Counted from the first letter of the stretch, positions 1 through 7,014 are shown. The stretch is 9,588 nt of DNA from an uncultured Mesocricetibacter sp. (GCA_905373425.1 CAJPST010000085.1:1-9588); one strand, 5' to 3'. The notes: generated from the sequence alone by a model not told the origin. Made by a program: numbers and translations.

Positions 1-22
1 GAAAAAATTAATTTTCAATTTT

Positions 23-36
23 GTGATCCACGTCAA
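23..36. promoter_or_regulatory. Candidate FNR box upstream of fdxG
   Basis: The sequence GTGAT-CCAC-GTCAA matches the FNR consensus TTGAT-N4-ATCAA at 8 of 10 defined positions, with one mismatch in each half. FNR activation of anaerobic formate dehydrogenase operons is well established in E. coli (fdnGHI). The centre lies about 56 bp upstream of the start point predicted from the TATAAT at 74-79. That is not one of the favoured FNR positions (-41.5 or -61.5), so either the start point differs or the site is weak. Confidence 0.4.
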
Positions 37-50
37 GTTTTTTCCCTCAA

Positions 51-79
51 TTCCACAATTATGGGTATAGATTTATAAT
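51..79 (+). promoter_or_regulatory. Predicted promoter of the fdxGHI operon
   Basis: A perfect -10 hexamer TATAAT lies at 74-79. Seventeen bases upstream, the -35 position (51-56, TTCCAC) shares little with TTGACA, as expected for an activator-dependent promoter. Transcription would start near position 86 and give a leader of about 126 nt before fdxG. The assignment rests on sequence only; no competing -10 of similar quality lies closer to the gene. Confidence 0.5.
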
Positions 80-112
80 AAAAATATGCGTATTCTTAAC
101 CATGATTTAAGT

Positions 113-131
113 AAGGAGAATTGTAATACAA
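113..131 (+). promoter_or_regulatory. Orphan Shine-Dalgarno-like motif plus dyad in the fdxG leader
   Basis: AAGGAG at 113-118 is a stronger ribosome-binding motif than the one used by fdxG itself, but no ATG or GTG follows at usable distance. It is followed directly by the perfect 5-1-5 dyad TTGTA-A-TACAA (121-131). A three-codon frame ATG-ATT-TAA (102-110) ends just before it. The block lies inside the predicted leader. Its function is unknown: it could be a protein-binding operator, part of an RNA fold, or the remnant of a lost small gene. Confidence 0.3.
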
Positions 132-211
132 ATTCACCTCTTACATAATCAAAATTTGAAAAACGAATTGATTAAACACTCTATCAACCTTTTGTTGGTT
201 AAGGATTATCT

Positions 212-3200
212 ATGCAGGTCACAAGAAGAAAATTCTTTAAGATCTGTGCAGGTGGGATGGCGGGGACATCTGCGGCAATGTTGGGCTTTGCACCAGCAAC
301 CGCTTTAGCAGCACCGCGTGAATACAAATTATTGCGAGCTTTTGAATCTCGTAACACCTGTACATATTGTTCTGTAAGCTGCGGCATGTTGCTATATAGC
401 ACAGGCAAACCTTATGACACATTAAGTAGCCACACCGGCACCAATACACGTTCTAAATTATTCCACCTTGAAGGTGACCCAGACCATCCGGTAAGCCGTG
501 GTGCGTTGTGTCCGAAAGGTGCAGGTGCGTTAGACTATGTTAATAGTGAAAGTCGCGTACTATATCCCGAATATCGTGCACCAGGTTCTGACAAGTGGGA
601 ACGTATTTCTTGGAAAGATGCAATCAAACGCATTTCTCGCTTACTAAAAGATGACCGTGATGCTAACTTTGTTGAAAAAGATGCAAGTGGCAAAACCGTT
701 AACCGTTGGACAACTACAGGTATTATGACCGCCTCTGCCATTAGTAATGAGGCCGCACTTCTTACCCACAAATGGGTTCGAATGATGGGCATAGTGCCGA
801 TGTGTAACCAAGCGAATACTTGACACGGACCAACGGTAGCAAGTCTTGCTCCATCATTTGGTCGCGGTGCCATGACAAACAACTGGGTTGACATCAAAAA
901 CGCCAATCTTATTATCGTTCAAGGCGGTAACCCTGCTGAAGCTCACCCTGTTGGCTTCCGTTGGGCGATCGAAGCGAAGAAAAACGGTGCAAAAATCATC
1001 GTAGTTGATCCTCGCTTTAACCGTACAGCGTCTGTAGCTGACCTTCATGCGCCAATTCGTTCCGGTACTGATATCGCATTCTTAATGGGTGTGATCCGTT
1101 ACCTATTGGAAACTAATCAAATCCAACACGAATACGTTAAACACTATACCAATGCTTCATTCTTAATTGATGAAGGCTTCAAATTCGAAGATGGTTTATT
1201 CGTAGGTTTTGATGAAGAAAAACATGCTTACGATAAATCAAAATGGAATTACCAATTTGATGAAAATGGTTTTGCTAAACGTGATATGACCTTACAAGAT
1301 CCACGTTGTGTGATTAATATCTTGAAAGATCACGTCTCTCGCTATACCCCAGAAATGGTTGAGCGTATCACAGGCGTCAAACAAAAAACCTTCTTACAAA
1401 TCTGTGAAGAGATTGGTAAAACCTCTGCTCCAAACAAAACTATGACGCACTTATATGCGTTAGGTTTAACTGAGCATACAATTGGTACACAAAACATTCG
1501 CTCAATGGCAATGATCCAATTACTCTTAGGTAACATGGGTATGCCGGGCGGTGGTATTAATGCATTGCGTGGACACTCAAACGTTCAAGGTACAACTGAT
1601 ATGGGCTTATTGCCGATGTCTTTACCAGGTTATATGCGTCTACCAAATGACAAAGATAGCTCTTACGAACAATACATTAATGCGATTACGCCAAAAGATA
1701 TCGTACCAAACCAAACAAACTACTATCGTAATACGTCGAAATTCTTCGTCAGTTTAATGAAAACGTTCTATGGTGATAAAGCAACCAAAGAAAATGGTTG
1801 GGGCTTCGATTTCTTACCAAAAGCAGATCGTTTATACGATCCTATCACTCATGTTAAGTTAATGAATGATGGCAAATTGAACGGTTGGATTTTACAAGGT
1901 TTCAACGTATTAAACTCATTACCGAACAAAAACAAAACTGTTGCAGGTATGAGCAAATTGAAATTCTTAATCGTAATGGATCCGCTTCAAACTGAATCTT
2001 CTGAATTTTGGAAAAACTTTGGTGAATCAAACGATGTAAATCCAGCTGATATTCAAACTGAAGTATTCCGTTTACCAACTACTTGTTTCGCAGAAGAAGA
2101 CGGCTCTATTGCTAACTCCGGTCGTTGGGCACAATGGCACTGGAAAGGCTGTGACCAACCAGGTGAAGCACTACCAGATGTTGAAATTCTTTCTATGATT
2201 CGTGAAGAAATGCATCATCTTTATCAAAAAGAAAGTGGTCGTGGTATTGAATCTTTCGAAGCGATGACTTGGAACTATGTACAACCGCATGCACCAAGCT
2301 CCGCAGAGTTAGCAAAAGAATTAAATGGTTATGCCCTTGAAGATCTTTTAGATGCAAACGGTAATGTGGTTTATAAGAAAGGTCAATTACTTAACGGATT
2401 CGCTCACTTACGTGATGACGGTACAACCTCTGCAGGTAACTGGATATACGTAGGTCAATGGACTGAAAAAGGTAACCAAATGGCAAACCGTGACAATTCT
2501 GACCCTTCAGGTTTAGGTTGTACATTAGGTTGGGGCTTCGCATGGCCGGCAAACCGCCGTGTCCTTTATAGCCGTGCTTCACTTGATATTAACGGTAATC
2601 CTTGGGATAAACACCGTCAATTAATCAAATGGAACGGTAAAAACTGGAACTGGCATGATGTGGCTGACTATGGTACACAACCACCAGGCTCTGATGTGGG
2701 TCCATTCATTATGTCCGCAGAAGGTGTAGGCCGTTTATTTGCAGTAGATAAAATTACAAGTGGTCCAGTGCCTGAGCACTATGAACCAATTGAAAGCCCA
2801 ATTGATACTAACCCACTGCATCCAAGTGTAGTCTCTGATCCGACAGTTCGTATCTATAAAGAAGACCGCGAATTTATCGGCTCAAATAAAGACTTCCCGT
2901 ATGTGGCAACGACTTATCGTTTAACCGAGCACTTCCACAGTTGGACTGCTCAATCTGCATTAAATATCATCGCTCAACCACAACAATTCGTGGAAATCGG
3001 TGAAAAATTAGCGGCAGAAAAAGGTATCCAAAAAGGTGATATGGTGAAAATTACTTCTCGCCGTGGCTACATTAAAGCCGTCGCAGTGGTAACAAAACGT
3101 TTGAAAGATTTAGAAGTCGACGGACGTACCGTACATCATATAGGTCTTCCAATTCACTGGGGGATGAAAGCCTTAAATGGTAAAGGTAACCGTGGTTTCT

Positions 3201-3295
3201 CCACCAATACCTTATCTCCATCTTGGGGTGAATCGGTTACACAGACACCAGAATATAAAACATTCTTGGTAAATATCGAGAAGGCGGAGGCATAA
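212..3295 (+). CDS. fdxG: Formate dehydrogenase (N/O type), selenocysteine-containing catalytic alpha subunit
   Basis: This is the molybdopterin catalytic subunit of respiratory formate dehydrogenase, which oxidises formate to CO2 in the periplasm; synonyms are fdnG/fdoG. It has 1027 residues with an internal TGA (821-823) read as selenocysteine 204. The context N-Q-A-N-T-U-H-G-P-T matches the FdnG active site (Sec-His). The N-terminus is a twin-arginine signal (TRRKFFK, residues 4-10) followed by a hydrophobic stretch and an Ala-rich cleavage region near residue 34. Cysteines 50, 53, 57 and 100 bind a [4Fe-4S] cluster, with Lys102 in CPKG. The C57-C100 spacing is about 8 residues longer than in E. 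coli FdnG, as I recall that sequence. The C-terminal molybdopterin-dinucleotide domain covers roughly residues 890-1020. Start: AAGGA at 201-205, six bases before ATG. The first gene of the operon, it ends one base before fdxH. ATG 872 is an internal methionine, not a second start. Confidence 0.97.
821..863 (+). promoter_or_regulatory. Selenocysteine UGA codon and bacterial SECIS hairpin
   Basis: The in-frame TGA (821-823) is followed after 11 nt by a hairpin at 835-852. GG (835-836) pairs with CC (851-852), U837 is bulged, and AGCAA pairs with TTGCT around a loop containing G843-U844. The bulged U, the apical GU and the 11-nt spacing are the features that SelB recognises in the E. coli fdhF and fdnG SECIS elements. 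An outer stem, GACCAA (828-833) with TTGGTC (858-863), extends it. The element implies that selA, selB, selC and selD occur elsewhere in the genome. Confidence 0.93.
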
Positions 3296-3296
3296 T

Positions 3297-4232
3297 ATGG
3301 CAGGAAGTGGTCAAGGCGTTCAATCGCAAGACATTATCAAGGTCTCCGCTACGTCTGGTTTAACACCAGCACCTCAAGCGCGTGATCATAAAGTTGAAGT
3401 AGCAAAATTAATCGACGTATCCACCTGCATTGGTTGTAAAGCCTGTCAGGTGGGCTGTTCAGAGTGGAATGACATTCGCTCTGATGTCAATGCACAGTGT
3501 GTAGGGATCTACGATAACCCAGTAGATCTCAACGCAAAAGCATGGACCGTAATGCGCTTTAACGAAGTAGAGGAAAATGATCGTTTAGAATGGTTAATCC
3601 GTAAAGATGGTTGTATGCACTGTTCAGAACCAGGCTGTTTAAAAGCTTGTCCTGCACCGGGTGCAATCATCCAATATGCGAACGGTATCGTGGATTTCCA
3701 ATCTGATAAATGTATCGGTTGTGGTTACTGTATCGCAGGTTGTCCGTTCAACATTCCACGTATGAACCCTGAAGACAACCGTGTGTACAAATGTACCCTT
3801 TGCGTGGATCGTGTTTCTGTAGGTCAAGAACCGGCTTGCGTAAAAACCTGCCCAACAGGTGCAATTCGTTTTGGCTCTAAAGAAGAAATGAAACTCTACG
3901 CAGAAAAACGCGTGGCTGACTTAAAATCACGTGGTTACAAAAATGCTGGTATCTATGACCCAGAAGGCGTAGGCGGTACACACGTAATGTATGTATTACA
4001 CCATGCAGATAAACCAGAACTTTACTCCGGTCTTCCAAAAGATCCAAAAATTGACCTAAGTATTACACTCTGGAAAGATATCTTAAAACCAGTAGCGGCT
4101 GTGGCAATGGGTGGTCTAGCACTTGCTGAAATCGCTCATTACTTAGCTGTTGGACCAAACGTAGAAGAAGATGTGGAAGATCATCACCACGAATTTGAAG
4201 AAGAAGATAAAAAAGGAGGCAAAGATGAGTAA
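3297..4232 (+). CDS. fdxH: Formate dehydrogenase iron-sulfur (beta) subunit
   Basis: This 311-residue electron-transfer subunit passes electrons from FdxG to the cytochrome b subunit through four [4Fe-4S] clusters. Four cysteine groups are visible: CIGCKACQVGC from Cys44, then CMHCSEPGCLKAC, CIGCGYCIAGC and CTLCVDRVSVGQEPACVKTC. This is the arrangement of the FdnH/FdoH family. A single membrane helix at about residues 263-284 anchors the protein, with the cluster domain on the periplasmic side by homology. It has no signal peptide and presumably travels with the Tat-exported alpha subunit. The last 24 residues are acidic with an HHH run and Lys-Gly-rich end. GGAGG (3286-3290) lies inside the fdxG tail, six bases before ATG, and only one base separates the genes, so translation is probably coupled. 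The 3' end overlaps fdxI by 8 bases. Confidence 0.96.
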   Translation: MAGSGQGVQSQDIIKVSATSGLTPAPQARDHKVEVAKLIDVSTCIGCKACQVGCSEWNDIRSDVNAQCVGIYDNPVDLNAKAWTVMRFNEVEENDRLEWLIRKDGCMHCSEPGCLKACPAPGAIIQYANGIVDFQSDKCIGCGYCIAGCPFNIPRMNPEDNRVYKCTLCVDRVSVGQEPACVKTCPTGAIRFGSKEEMKLYAEKRVADLKSRGYKNAGIYDPEGVGGTHVMYVLHHADKPELYSGLPKDPKIDLSITLWKDILKPVAAVAMGGLALAEIAHYLAVGPNVEEDVEDHHHEFEEEDKKGGKDE

Positions 4233-4941
4233 GATTGAGATTAGCAATGATACTCGAATCATTCGTCATAGAACGCCTGCTCGTTTTAGCCATTGGCTAC
4301 TCGTAATCTGCTTCTTTATGACGATGTTCACCGGTGTGGCTTTCTTCTTTCCAGATTTTGCGTGGTTAACTGAAATTTTAGGTACTCCACAACTGGCTCG
4401 AGCAATTCACCCATTCACCGGTATTATTATGTTCCTTGCCTTTATTTTCCTTGGTTATCTTTACTGGGATCATAACATTCCGGAGAAAAACGATATCCGT
4501 TGGTTAAAAGGTACACTTGAAGTATTAAAAGGAAATGAGCACGCTGTTGCAGATAATGGCAAGTATAACCTTGGTCAAAAAATGTTGTTCTGGACATTGA
4601 ATTTGGCGATGATAACTTTACTTGCAACCGGCATCATCATGTGGCGTCAATATTTCTCGCACTACTTCTCTATTCCGGTATTACGTTTTGCAATTTTACT
4701 TCACTCCTTGAGTGCATTCATGTTGTTCACCGGTATTTTGGTACACATGTACATGGCATTCTGGGTGAAAGGTTCAATTCGTGGTATCGTGGAAGGTTGG
4801 GTAACGGTTCGCTGGGCGAAAAAACACCACCCGAAATGGTATCGAGAGGAAGTACTTCCTAAGCTAGAAGAAGACCTTAAAAACGAAGCTGAAGGTAAAA
4901 AAACAAAAACCAACGCATTGTTCAAAGGTATCAATGGCTAA
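4225..4941 (+). CDS. fdxI: Formate dehydrogenase cytochrome b556 (gamma) subunit
   Basis: This 238-residue membrane subunit carries two b hemes and reduces quinone, completing formate:quinone electron transfer. Four hydrophobic helices are visible at about residues 23-43, 62-81, 119-140 and 153-176. His23, His62, His160 and His174 correspond, with a constant shift of five, to the heme-linked histidines 18, 57, 155 and 169 of E. coli FdnI. Conserved FdnI segments include EVLKGNEH, GKYNLGQKM and HMYMAFWVKGSI, and the Lys/Glu-rich tail is cytoplasmic. I chose ATG 4225 because AAGGAGG (4213-4219) sits five bases upstream and the protein then begins MSKIEI, as in the family. An in-frame ATG at 4171 would add 18 lysine-rich residues encoded inside fdxH and lacks a ribosome site. 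The 8-base overlap with fdxH suggests coupled translation. Confidence 0.95.
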   Translation: MSKIEISNDTRIIRHRTPARFSHWLLVICFFMTMFTGVAFFFPDFAWLTEILGTPQLARAIHPFTGIIMFLAFIFLGYLYWDHNIPEKNDIRWLKGTLEVLKGNEHAVADNGKYNLGQKMLFWTLNLAMITLLATGIIMWRQYFSHYFSIPVLRFAILLHSLSAFMLFTGILVHMYMAFWVKGSIRGIVEGWVTVRWAKKHHPKWYREEVLPKLEEDLKNEAEGKKTKTNALFKGING

Positions 4942-4945
4942 AATC

Positions 4946-4977
4946 AAAAAGTGCGGTTAAAATTGACCGCACTTTTT
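4946..4977. terminator. Uptake-signal inverted pair acting as hairpin terminator between fdxI and fdhE
   Basis: AAAAAGTGCGGT (4946-4957) pairs perfectly with ACCGCACTTTTT (4966-4977) around an 8-nt loop, giving a 12-bp stem that ends in a run of five T. Each arm contains a full Hin-type uptake signal: AAGTGCGGT at 4949-4957 and its complement at 4966-4974. Inverted uptake signals used as terminators are well known in Haemophilus. The A-run and T-run make it plausible in both directions. It sits four bases after the fdxI stop and 21 bases before fdhE. Confidence 0.88.
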
Positions 4978-4998
4978 CTTATAACTTAAGAGACTATT

Positions 4999-5907
4999 AT
5001 GAGTATCAAAATCTTATCTGCAGACGAAATCAAACAACAAAAGAATTCATACGATATTCCGCCCGTTTTGTTTGCTAACCCTAAAAATCTTTATCAACGT
5101 CGGGCAAAACGTTTAAGAGAATTAGCGAAAGATCATCCATTGGCTGATTATTTACTCTTTGCTGCAGATGTTGTGGAAAGCCAATTAAGCGTATTTGAAA
5201 AAAATCCATTAGAAAAACAACATTTCGATAACTTAAGCGAAATTGAACCGTTAAATGCAAAAACATTTAAACGCTCAGGTATTTGGATAGAATATCTCAA
5301 AAAGATTTTGCATAGCATCAAACCAAAAGCAAATGAACAAGTCATTGCAACCATTGAAAATCTTGAAAAAGCCTCTGATAAAGAACTTGAAGAAATGGCA
5401 ACAAATCTTTTAAGCCAAGAATTCAATTTAGTGAGTACAGATAAAGCCGCCTTTATTTGGGCTGCACTTTCTCTCTATTGGCTACAACTGGCTCAACAAA
5501 TTCCTCATAACAGCCGCCAAGAAGGTACTGACAATCTACACTACTGCCCTGTTTGTGGCTCTGCACCAGTCGCAAGTGTTGTACATATCGGAACATCACA
5601 AGGTTTACGTTATTTACATTGCAACCTATGTGAAAGTGAGTGGAATTTAGTCCGTGCACAATGCACTAACTGCAGCGAACACAAAAACCTTGAAATGTGG
5701 TCATTAAATGAAGAGCTTGCTCTCGTTCGTGCTGAAACCTGTGGCGATTGCCAAAGTTACTTAAAAATCATGTTCCAAGAAAAAGATCCAAATGTTGAAG
5801 CGCTAGCAGATGATTTAGCATCTATTTTCTTAGATATTGAAATGGAAGAAAAAGGCTTCGCACGCAGCGGTTTGAATCCGTTTATGTTCCCGGGCGAAGA
5901 AGTTTAA
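4999..5907 (+). CDS. fdhE: Formate dehydrogenase accessory/maturation protein FdhE
   Basis: This 302-residue cytoplasmic protein belongs to the FdhE family, which is needed for activity of Tat-exported respiratory formate dehydrogenases. E. coli FdhE is a rubredoxin-like iron protein that binds the catalytic subunits. The C-terminal half carries four CxxC pairs at Cys183/186, 208/211, 222/225 and 248/251, the diagnostic metal-binding pattern. The N-terminal half is helical and charged, and there is no signal peptide or membrane helix. The start ATG has AAGAG (4988-4992) six bases upstream. Only 57 bases separate it from fdxI, mostly filled by a strong hairpin terminator, and I see no clear promoter. 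Expression therefore probably depends on read-through, which would keep the helper protein below the structural subunits. It is complete and of normal length. Confidence 0.95.
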   Translation: MSIKILSADEIKQQKNSYDIPPVLFANPKNLYQRRAKRLRELAKDHPLADYLLFAADVVESQLSVFEKNPLEKQHFDNLSEIEPLNAKTFKRSGIWIEYLKKILHSIKPKANEQVIATIENLEKASDKELEEMATNLLSQEFNLVSTDKAAFIWAALSLYWLQLAQQIPHNSRQEGTDNLHYCPVCGSAPVASVVHIGTSQGLRYLHCNLCESEWNLVRAQCTNCSEHKNLEMWSLNEELALVRAETCGDCQSYLKIMFQEKDPNVEALADDLASIFLDIEMEEKGFARSGLNPFMFPGEEV

Positions 5908-5916
5908 CTCGACTCC

Positions 5917-5943
5917 AAAAGCAAGGTTTCCCGCCTTGCTTTT
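5917..5943. terminator. Rho-independent terminator after fdhE
   Basis: AAAAGCAAGG (5917-5926) pairs perfectly with CCTTGCTTTT (5934-5943) around a 7-nt loop, ending in TTTTCTGTT. It starts 10 bases after the fdhE stop and probably ends the fdxGHI-fdhE transcript. It contains no uptake signal, unlike the two inverted pairs elsewhere in the window. The A-run on the 5' side makes weak termination in reverse possible. Confidence 0.85.
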
Positions 5944-5978
5944 CTGTTATCGAAACGCCATACTTAATATTCCTTTAT

Positions 5979-6038
5979 CTTACTCAAGTGGCTATGCTTT
6001 CATAAACATTTGAGTAAGAGCCTCAACCTATCAGGTTG
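5979..6038 (+). promoter_or_regulatory. Two hairpins in the ybhA leader
   Basis: CTTACTCAAGTG (5979-5990) can pair with CATTTGAGTAAG (6007-6018) over 12 bp with one G-U pair. Inside it, TATG (5993-5996) pairs with CATA (6001-6004), giving a two-tier stem-loop. A second hairpin follows: CAACCT (6024-6029), a 3-nt loop, AGGTTG (6033-6038). No T-run follows either, so they are not standard terminators. They end 16 bases before the ybhA ribosome site. The possible -10 at 5965-5970 (TAATAT) is weak but would place both hairpins in the transcript. I recognise no known riboswitch family. Confidence 0.4.
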
Positions 6039-6065
6039 TTACAATTAATATCTCAGGAGAAATGA

Positions 6066-6881
6066 ATGGCTTACCAGGCAATCGCATTCGATTTAGACGG
6101 TACATTACTTAATCCGCAAGGACAAATCTTAGACAGTAGCAAACAGGCAATCCAACGAGCTCGCGACAAAGGCTTAAAAATATTTTTTGTTACCGGGCGC
6201 CATCACACCGCCGTAAGACCTTATTATCACGAAATCAATCTGGATACACCAATTATCTGCTGTAACGGCACTTATGTTTACAATCCGCACACGCATGAAT
6301 TCAGTTTCGGCAATCCACTTTCTCGCGAACAAGCGGAAAAAGTCATTTCCGTATCGGAAAAATATCAAATTCAATTATTGATGTATTCTCGCGATGCCAT
6401 GAACTATATTACGCTTAACCCGCATATGGAAAAATTCCTTAAATGGGTGGAAAGCTGCCCCGCAGAGGTGCGTCCGTTGGTTGCTCAAGTTGATGACTTT
6501 AGAACGCTTTACACGCAACCTGGCGAATGTATCTGGAAATTTGTAATCAGCCATCCTGAGCGTCAAAATATCGAAAAAGCCATTGCCGAACTACCTCCTA
6601 CGGAATTTAGCTGTGAATGGTCTTGGGCCGACCGTGTCGATGTCGCCAATAATGGAAACAGCAAAGGCGGGCGTTTATTGGACGTTCTCAAAGTTTGGGA
6701 CATTGATCCGCAAAATGTCATCAGCTTTGGAGACAACCACAACGACATCAGCATGATTACCGCCGTTGGTTTAGGAATTGCCATGGGTAATGCGGAAGAA
6801 GAAGTAAAACGCCGAGCCAAACGCGTCACTCTGAGCAACGAAGAAGACGGTATCGCACAGGTATTAAACGAAATTCTGTAA
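6066..6881 (+). CDS. ybhA: HAD-superfamily (Cof-type) phosphatase YbhA, likely pyridoxal phosphate phosphatase
   Basis: This 271-residue cytoplasmic enzyme is a Cof-type (IIB cap) haloacid dehalogenase-like phosphatase. All four HAD motifs are present: DLDGT with nucleophile Asp9 and acid Asp11, Thr43 in VTGRHH, Lys200 in GNSKG, and GDNHND at residues 222-227 binding Mg2+. The cap domain lies between about residues 80 and 190. Segments such as TGRHH, LDTP-ICCNGTY and CEWSW match E. coli YbhA (272 aa) rather than other paralogues such as YidA. E. coli YbhA removes phosphate from pyridoxal phosphate and some sugar or nucleotide phosphates; the substrate here is inferred. The start is supported by AGGAG (6055-6059) six bases upstream; ATG 6062 is out of frame. 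It stands alone between a terminator and an uptake-signal pair, and it uses more GC-ending codons than the fdx genes. Confidence 0.9.
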   Translation: MAYQAIAFDLDGTLLNPQGQILDSSKQAIQRARDKGLKIFFVTGRHHTAVRPYYHEINLDTPIICCNGTYVYNPHTHEFSFGNPLSREQAEKVISVSEKYQIQLLMYSRDAMNYITLNPHMEKFLKWVESCPAEVRPLVAQVDDFRTLYTQPGECIWKFVISHPERQNIEKAIAELPPTEFSCEWSWADRVDVANNGNSKGGRLLDVLKVWDIDPQNVISFGDNHNDISMITAVGLGIAMGNAEEEVKRRAKRVTLSNEEDGIAQVLNEIL

Positions 6882-6893
6882 ATTTTTGGCACT

Positions 6894-6951
6894 AAAGTGC
6901 GGTCGATTTTATGTGAATTTTATAAAACGGCATAGAAATCCACCGCACTTT
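6894..6951. repeat. Widely spaced inverted pair of Hin-type uptake signals
   Basis: AAAGTGCGGT (6894-6903) and ACCGCACTTT (6942-6951) are exact reverse complements, each containing the uptake signal core AAGTGCGGT (6895-6903) or its complement (6942-6950). They are separated by 38 nt, far more than the 8 nt in the pair at 4946. The intervening sequence forms its own stem, CG-TTTTAT (from 6904, with A6906 bulged) with ATAAAACG (ending 6929). The T-run is only four bases. It could act as a weak terminator for ybhA; its role in DNA uptake follows from the motif. Confidence 0.85.
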
Positions 6952-7005
6952 TACGTTCTGATTTTTTCGCCCGCTAAGTTTTTTCATTTTAATTCACACC
7001 TAATA

Positions 7006-7014
7006 TGCTAAAAT
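7006..7014 (+). promoter_or_regulatory. Predicted extended -10 promoter of ydiJ
   Basis: TG-C-TAAAAT (7006-7014) is an extended -10 element with five of six matches to TATAAT. No good -35 lies 17 bases upstream (6986-6991), which extended -10 promoters tolerate. An alternative reading is TTTTCA (6981-6986), 17 bases, TATGCT (7004-7009). Transcription would begin near 7021, about 40 bases before the gene. Confidence 0.45.

Noticed and set aside
52..67. NarP/NarL 7-2-7 site
   Set aside because: The heptamer ATGGGTA (61-67) fits the AKRRGTA half well, but the required partner at 52-58 matches poorly and the pair would overlap the promoter core.
752..760. Uptake signal inside fdxG
   Set aside because: GCCGCACTT differs from the reverse 9-mer ACCGCACTT at one base and lacks the flanking AT-rich pattern, so I count it as a near-match only.
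212..823. fdxG as a pseudogene truncated by TGA
   Set aside because: A SECIS hairpin with correct spacing follows the TGA, and homology continues without a break on both sides, so the TGA encodes selenocysteine.
535..906. Open frame of 123 codons on the minus strand opposite fdxG
   Set aside because: It spans the selenocysteine region of a conserved gene on the other strand and resembles no known protein; it is a shadow frame.
872..3295. Separate gene starting at ATG 872
   Set aside because: It is in the same frame as 212-823, has no ribosome site, and its N-terminus falls inside a conserved FdnG segment just after the selenocysteine. It is the second part of fdxG.
4171..4224. Upstream extension of fdxI from ATG 4171
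   Set aside because: The extra 18 residues are encoded inside the fdxH tail in another frame and are lysine-rich by chance. The strong AAGGAGG at 4213-4219 points to ATG 4225, which also matches the family N-terminus.
6328..6336. Apl-type uptake signal (ACAAGCGGT) in ybhA
   Set aside because: The site reads ACAAGCGGA, one mismatch, and is isolated, whereas five exact Hin-type signals are present.
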